DNA of 16,585 bases from an uncultured Prevotellaceae bacterium. Lineage in GTDB: Bacteria; Bacteroidota; Bacteroidia; Bacteroidales; Bacteroidaceae. The notes under the pieces are model-generated. The model was not told the origin of the DNA and made no database searches. It saw only the letters and a program-made list of their open reading frames with translations. The stretch spans positions 1 through 16,585 of the forward strand of contig CALELI010000017.1 of NCBI GenBank assembly GCA_937902455.1, written 5' to 3'. Positions 12,420-16,585 of the stretch are shown here, one piece after another (position 1 is the stretch's first letter; the number at the start of each line of letters is the position of its first letter). Position numbers and translations under genes: made by a program.

Positions 12420-14438
12420 TCAGAGCATTGCCTTTACCTGGTTGTAGACGTTCTGGCCTGTGTAGCCGAGTTTCTCGTCGAGTACCTTGTATGGTGCGGA
12501 GAAGCCGAAGCTGCGGAGTCCCCATACCTTGCCGGTGCATGCTGGTACGAGTCCTTCGAGGGTTACAGGGAGTCCTGCTGTCATTCCGAAGCGCTTTACT
12601 CCGCATGGGAGTACTGACTTCTGGTACTCTTCTGGCTGTGTGCGGAAGAGGCCTTCTGACGGTACGCTGACGATGCGGCACTTGACGCCGTCCTGGCGGA
12701 GGAGTTCTGCGCCTGCAACGAGTGTGCTGACTTCTGAACCGCTTGCCACGAGGACTACATCCGGATTCTCATCGGACTGTGCTACGACGTAGGCTCCCTT
12801 GGCTGCCTGTGTGTAGTCGTTGCCTTCTGGGAGGTCGTTGATGTTCTGGCGTGAGAAGATGAGTCCTGTAGGTGTGGATGTGTTCTCCATTGCGAGCTTC
12901 CATGCCTGAGTGGTCTCCTTTGCGTCTGCTGGACGGAGTACGAGCATGGAGTTCTTGCCGCTGTGGTTCTGGAGTTTCTCCATGAGACGGATCTGTGCTT
13001 CCTGTTCTACTGGTTCGTGAGTCGGGCCGTCTTCGCCTACACGGAATGCGTCGTGAGTCCAGATGAACTTGACTGGGAGTTCCATGAGTGCTGCCATACG
13101 TACGGCTGGCTTCATGTAGTCGGAGAATACGAAGAATGTTCCACATGCAGGGATGACACCTCCGTGGAGTGACATACCGATGCAGCAGCATGCCATGGTG
13201 AGTTCTGCAACTCCTGCCTGGAAGAATGCGCCTGAGAAGTCGCCTGCCTGGAGTGCATGGGTCTTCTTGAGGAATCCGTCGGTCTTGTCGGAGTTGGAGA
13301 GGTCGGCTGATGCGCAGATCATGTTAGGAACCTGTTCTGCGAGTACGCTGAGTACGGCTGCACTTGCTGAGCGTGTGGAGTCGTTGGCCTTCTGCTGAAC
13401 TGCTGCCCAGTCTACCTTTGGTGCATTGCCTGCAAACCATTCTGCCTGCTGTGCTGCCTTCTCCGGATTGGCTGCTGCCCACTGTGCTTCTTCTGCATAG
13501 CGTGCTGCGCATATCTGCTTGAGTTCTTCTGCACGGCGTGCGTACATGTCCTTCACGTCGTCGAAAATCTGGAATGGGTTCTCTGGGTCGCCTCCGAGGT
13601 TCTTGACTGTATTGACGAATGCGTTGCCTCCGAGTGGTGCTCCGTGGGTCTTGCAGTTGGCTTCGTAGGATGTGCCGTCTTCCTTGATGGCACCCTTGCC
13701 CATGATGCACTTACCGATGATGAGTGCCGGCTTGCCCTGGACGTTCTTTGCCCACTGGATGGCTTCGCGGATCTGCTGTGCGTCGTTGCCGACGATTTCC
13801 TTTACTTCCCATCCGAGTGCACGGTACTTGGCAGCTGTGTCTTCGTTCATTACGACCTTTGTCTCAGTAGAGAGCTGGATGTCGTTGGAGTCGTAGAACA
13901 TGACGAGGTTGTCGAGTCCGAGGATTCCTTCTATGCGTGCTCCGCCCTGGCTGATTTCCTCTTCTACACCACCATCAGAGATGTATGAATAGATGGTCTC
14001 CTTGCTGAATGTAGGGTTGCCTGTATGTGCTGCAAGGAACTTGGCGGCTATTGCTGCTCCGATTGCGAATACGTGTCCCTGTCCGAGTGGACCTGATGTG
14101 TTCTCGATTCCTCTTGCTATCTCGAACTCTGGGTGTCCGGTAGTCGGTGAACCCCACTGACGGAGGTTTGCCAGTTCCTCAAGCGAGAACTTGCCGATGA
14201 GTGCGAGCTGTGAGTAGAGCATAGGTGCCATGTGACCTGGATCGAGGAAGAAACGGTCGCGTCCTACCCATTCAGGTTTCTCAGGGTCGTACTGAAGGAA
14301 TTCAGAGAAGAGTACGTTGATGTAATCTGCTCCGCCCATAGCTCCGCCTGGGTGACCTGACTTTGCTTTCTCTACCATTGATGCAGCGAGGATTCTGATA
14401 TTGTCGGCTGCATGATTAAGTGTCTTGATGTCGTTCAT
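12420..14438 (-). CDS. tkt: Transketolase
   Basis: Transketolase is a cytoplasmic thiamine-diphosphate enzyme that moves two-carbon units between pentose and other sugar phosphates. The 672-residue protein has the expected full length and domain order. The N-terminal TPP domain has His29 in SGHPGG, His69 in DPGHMAP, GQGH (119-122) and the cofactor motif SDGGVEEE (154-161), with FYDSNDIQLS following. The second domain has the essential Glu412 in VAELTMA and GEDGPTHEP (468-476) with His474. A C-terminal domain follows. It is the third gene of the ara cluster, 27 nt after the FGGY kinase. That context suggests it is devoted to routing the pentose phosphate made from L-arabinose into glycolysis. 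Whether a second transketolase exists elsewhere cannot be seen here. Confidence 0.96.
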   Translation of the reverse strand: MNDIKTLNHAADNIRILAASMVEKAKSGHPGGAMGGADYINVLFSEFLQYDPEKPEWVGRDRFFLDPGHMAPMLYSQLALIGKFSLEELANLRQWGSPTTGHPEFEIARGIENTSGPLGQGHVFAIGAAIAAKFLAAHTGNPTFSKETIYSYISDGGVEEEISQGGARIEGILGLDNLVMFYDSNDIQLSTETKVVMNEDTAAKYRALGWEVKEIVGNDAQQIREAIQWAKNVQGKPALIIGKCIMGKGAIKEDGTSYEANCKTHGAPLGGNAFVNTVKNLGGDPENPFQIFDDVKDMYARRAEELKQICAARYAEEAQWAAANPEKAAQQAEWFAGNAPKVDWAAVQQKANDSTRSASAAVLSVLAEQVPNMICASADLSNSDKTDGFLKKTHALQAGDFSGAFFQAGVAELTMACCCIGMSLHGGVIPACGTFFVFSDYMKPAVRMAALMELPVKFIWTHDAFRVGEDGPTHEPVEQEAQIRLMEKLQNHSGKNSMLVLRPADAKETTQAWKLAMENTSTPTGLIFSRQNINDLPEGNDYTQAAKGAYVVAQSDENPDVVLVASGSEVSTLVAGAELLRQDGVKCRIVSVPSEGLFRTQPEEYQKSVLPCGVKRFGMTAGLPVTLEGLVPACTGKVWGLRSFGFSAPYKVLDEKLGYTGQNVYNQVKAML

Positions 14439-14465
14439 AATTTACCATTCATTATTCATAATTCA
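14439..14465. repeat. AT-rich heptamer-like repeats between the kinase and tkt
   Basis: On the coding strand the gap reads as GAATTAT, GAATAAT and GAATGGT units. The composition resembles the spacer repeats at 11-97 and 1441-1486, though the unit differs. No promoter is seen, so tkt should be transcribed with the kinase. Confidence 0.55.
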
Positions 14466-16058
14466 TTACTTGAACTTGACTGCTGCTTCCTCGATAGGGA
14501 GGGCTGCCTTGTAGTTCTCGATGTACTTGTTGAAGCCTTCAACATCCTCTGGGTCAGGGTTGACTGTCGTTGACTCAACATCGGTGAAGACTACCTGGTC
14601 GAGATAGTCGGCAAGATTGAGTCCCTTGGAGTTGTTGACTGCGTATCCGGCAAGGAGGGCAATACCCCAAGCACCGCCTTCGCCAGCTGTTGACATACAG
14701 GAGATTGGGGAGTTGAGTGCAGCTGCCAGCATCTTCTGACCAACGACAGGCGTGGTGAAGTAGCCACCGTGACCTGTGATGCGGTCGACCTTGATGTTTT
14801 CTTCCTTGAGGAGAATGTCGTTACCAATCTTCAGCACTCCGATTGCTCCATAGAGGTTTGCGCGCATGAAGTTGGCAAGTGTGAACTTGTCGTTTGCTGA
14901 GCGCACGAAGAGTGGGCGACCGTCCATTAGTCCTGTGACAGGCTCGCCAGAGACATAGTTGTAGGCAACGAGCCCACCACAGTCTGGCTGTCCCTTCATT
15001 GCGATGTTGAAGAGATTGGTATAGAGGTCGTATGTGCTCTGCTTCAGTCCGATGAGTTCAGCATATTCGTTGAATATCTTTGCCCATGCATTGATGTCGG
15101 ATGTGCAGTTGTTGCAGTGGACCATAGCCACGAGTGAACCGTCTGGGGTTGTAACCATGTCGAGCTGTTCGTAAGGCTTGGAGAGTTCCTTCTCGAGTAC
15201 AATCATTGAGAATGAAGATGTACCTGCAGATACGTTACCCGTGCGAACCTTTACTGCATTGGTTGCAGTCATGCCTGTGCCAGCATCGCCTTCAGGAGGA
15301 CAGAGTGGACAACCTGGCTTCAGGTGGCCGGAGATGTCGAGACGTTCTGCTCCGTGGACAGTGAGTGTACCAGCATCGGCACCTGCAACGAGGCTTTCTG
15401 GAAGGATATCTTCAAGTTTCCATGAATACCCCTTAGGTGCGATAAGCTCGTCGAACTTGCGAACCATCTCCTTGTCGTAGGTCTTGGTCTTAGGATCGAC
15501 TGGAATCATACCTGATGCGTCGCCTACGCCGAGGACCTTACGGCCTGTGAGACGCCAGTGGATGTAGCCTGCAAGGGTGGTGAGGTAGGTGATGTCCTTC
15601 ACGTGCTCGTCACCGTTGAGGATGCACTGATAGAGGTGTGAGATTGACCAGCGGAGTGGGATGTTGTAGTTGAAGAGTTCGGAGAGTTCCTTTGCTGCAG
15701 CGCCTGTGTTGGTGTTTCTCCAGGTGCGGAAAGGTACGAGTATCTTCTCGTCGGCTCCGCCGAATGCCATGTAACCGTGCATCATGGCTGAGATGCCGAT
15801 TGCTGCAAGATTCTCAATCTCGCAGTCGTACTCAGCAAGGACGTTCTTGCGGAGGTCAGCATAGCAGTCCTGCAGTCCGTACCAGATTCCGTCGATGCTG
15901 TAGGTCCAGAGACCGTCGACAAACTGGTTCTCCCATGTGTGGCTACCCTGGGCTATCGGCTTGTTCTCCTCGTCGATGAGAACGGCCTTGATTCGGGTAG
16001 AGCCAAACTCAATTCCGAGAATGGCCTTACCCTCTTGTATGGTCTGTTTTGCGTTCAT
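14466..16058 (-). CDS. FGGY-family pentulose kinase, probable L-ribulokinase
   Basis: The 530-residue cytoplasmic sugar kinase shows the FGGY fold. The N-terminal phosphate-binding segment is GIEFGSTRIKAVLID (15-29) and the C-terminal nucleotide-binding segment is about 428-475 (TGHGGYFTTPVVGQKML, then STAGEGGAWGIALLAGY). The sequence does not read like classical E. coli AraB. Its role as L-ribulokinase (L-ribulose plus ATP to L-ribulose 5-phosphate) is inferred from its place between araA and transketolase. D-xylulokinase or a generic FGGY carbohydrate kinase are the alternatives. Only 3 nt separate its ATG from the araA stop, so the two are co-transcribed and probably translationally coupled. 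No araD is visible in the window. Family confidence is high and substrate confidence moderate. Confidence 0.85.
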   Translation of the reverse strand: MNAKQTIQEGKAILGIEFGSTRIKAVLIDEENKPIAQGSHTWENQFVDGLWTYSIDGIWYGLQDCYADLRKNVLAEYDCEIENLAAIGISAMMHGYMAFGGADEKILVPFRTWRNTNTGAAAKELSELFNYNIPLRWSISHLYQCILNGDEHVKDITYLTTLAGYIHWRLTGRKVLGVGDASGMIPVDPKTKTYDKEMVRKFDELIAPKGYSWKLEDILPESLVAGADAGTLTVHGAERLDISGHLKPGCPLCPPEGDAGTGMTATNAVKVRTGNVSAGTSSFSMIVLEKELSKPYEQLDMVTTPDGSLVAMVHCNNCTSDINAWAKIFNEYAELIGLKQSTYDLYTNLFNIAMKGQPDCGGLVAYNYVSGEPVTGLMDGRPLFVRSANDKFTLANFMRANLYGAIGVLKIGNDILLKEENIKVDRITGHGGYFTTPVVGQKMLAAALNSPISCMSTAGEGGAWGIALLAGYAVNNSKGLNLADYLDQVVFTDVESTTVNPDPEDVEGFNKYIENYKAALPIEEAAVKFK

Positions 16059-16061
16059 AGA

Positions 16062-16585
16062 TTATTTGAGTGCCTTGTTCAACATGAAATAGATTTCGTT
16101 GTTACGAAGCTCTTTCTTAAATTCACTGATTGTAGTGTTCTTGTTGATCTGAATGTATTCTATTCCAGTCATTTCAGCGAAGTCCTCCCAGTACTCAGCA
16201 TCGATGTCGTAAGAGAATGCGCTGTGGTGAGTACCGCCAGCGAGAATCCATGCTGCTGCACCGATTTCGAATGTTGGCATTGGAACCCAGAGTGCAGATG
16301 CTACAGGGAGATTTGGCATTGGTTTCGGTTCGATGCATTCTACTTCCTGAGTGATGAGGCGGAAGCGGTTTCCGAGGTCGACTACTGTTGCCTTGATACC
16401 AGGACCAACCTTTGATGTGAACACGAGGCGTGCTGTCTGCTGCTTGCGGATACCGATGCCGAGGAAGTGAACTTCGAGCTTTGGCTTGTCGGATGCGATG
16501 AGTGGGCAAACCTCGAGCATGTGTGACTGAAGGATTGAACTGCGGTCGCCTGCGAAGTTGAGTGTGTAGTCCTCAAGGAATGAAC
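16062..16585 (-). CDS. araA: L-arabinose isomerase, C-terminal part
   Basis: AraA converts L-arabinose to L-ribulose in the cytoplasm, the first step of bacterial arabinose use. The gene runs off the right edge and only the last 173 residues are visible. They include FLEDYTLNF and SHMLEVCP, which hold the Glu and His that correspond by spacing (17 residues apart) to metal ligands Glu333 and His350 of the E. coli enzyme. WILAGGTHHSAFS holds the third visible ligand, the His450 equivalent. LGIGIRKQQTARLVF and DLGNRFRL are also family-typical. The ATG at 16520 is internal to the gene and not its start. It is upstream in the same operon as the FGGY kinase and transketolase; the promoter and any AraR-type operator lie outside the window. 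Confidence 0.95.
   Translation of the reverse strand, partial: SFLEDYTLNFAGDRSSILQSHMLEVCPLIASDKPKLEVHFLGIGIRKQQTARLVFTSKVGPGIKATVVDLGNRFRLITQEVECIEPKPMPNLPVASALWVPMPTFEIGAAAWILAGGTHHSAFSYDIDAEYWEDFAEMTGIEYIQINKNTTISEFKKELRNNEIYFMLNKALK

Noticed and set aside
12963..13988. Several plus-strand open frames antisense to transketolase
   Set aside because: They are shadows of the strongly biased tkt coding sequence and encode Cys/Ser/Arg-rich peptides with no domain.

Overview
The window looks like chromosomal DNA of a Bacteroidales bacterium, most likely Prevotella or a close relative. The evidence is the Bacteroidetes-type promoter pattern (TTTG, about 20 bp, then TAnnTTTG) before several genes, a BspA-like leucine-rich-repeat surface protein with a typical Bacteroidales C-terminal tail, and the protein sequences, which read most like Bacteroides/Prevotella homologues. 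This is recognition from memory; no database search was run.

Layout. (1) 1-4120, + strand: a tight housekeeping run of triosephosphate isomerase (tpiA), a secreted SPOR-domain protein, GTP cyclohydrolase I (folE) and DNA primase (dnaG). tpiA overlaps the SPOR gene and folE nearly abuts dnaG. Short AT-rich tandem repeats fill the leader of tpiA and the gap before folE. (2) 4089-4628, - strand: an RlpA-like cell-wall protein that converges on dnaG and overlaps it by 32 nt, with a clear promoter. (3) 5003-5078, + strand: initiator tRNA-fMet with its own promoter, a duplicated copy of that promoter region, and a terminator. (4) 5237-11582, - strand: a surface/secreted operon read from right to left: a large BspA-like LRR protein, a protein with three InlB-type repeats and a C-terminal dockerin, a protein with a cohesin-like N-terminal region, and a 56-residue peptide. 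(5) 11583-12419: a gene-poor stretch with the putative operon promoter, a long imperfect palindrome in the leader, and two tandem-repeat clusters. (6) 12420-16585, - strand: the 3' part of an L-arabinose catabolic operon (araA, partial; FGGY sugar kinase; transketolase), closed by a strong terminator.

How the genes work together. The ara genes would convert L-arabinose to L-ribulose and L-ribulose 5-phosphate, and transketolase would feed the pentose phosphates into glycolysis. The 4-epimerase (araD) is not in view. The surface operon is the most interesting block. It puts a dockerin and a cohesin-like domain in adjacent, translationally coupled genes. Only the LRR and cohesin-like proteins carry the shared C-terminal export/anchoring-like tail, which suggests (inference) that the dockerin protein is held at the surface by a partner.

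The other notable theme is short repeats that cross from spacers into genes. The dnaG linker contains intergenic-type low-complexity repeats in frame. A near-identical stretch of about 20 bp encoding Asp-Ser-Glu-Pro-Val-Glu occurs in both dnaG and the LRR gene.
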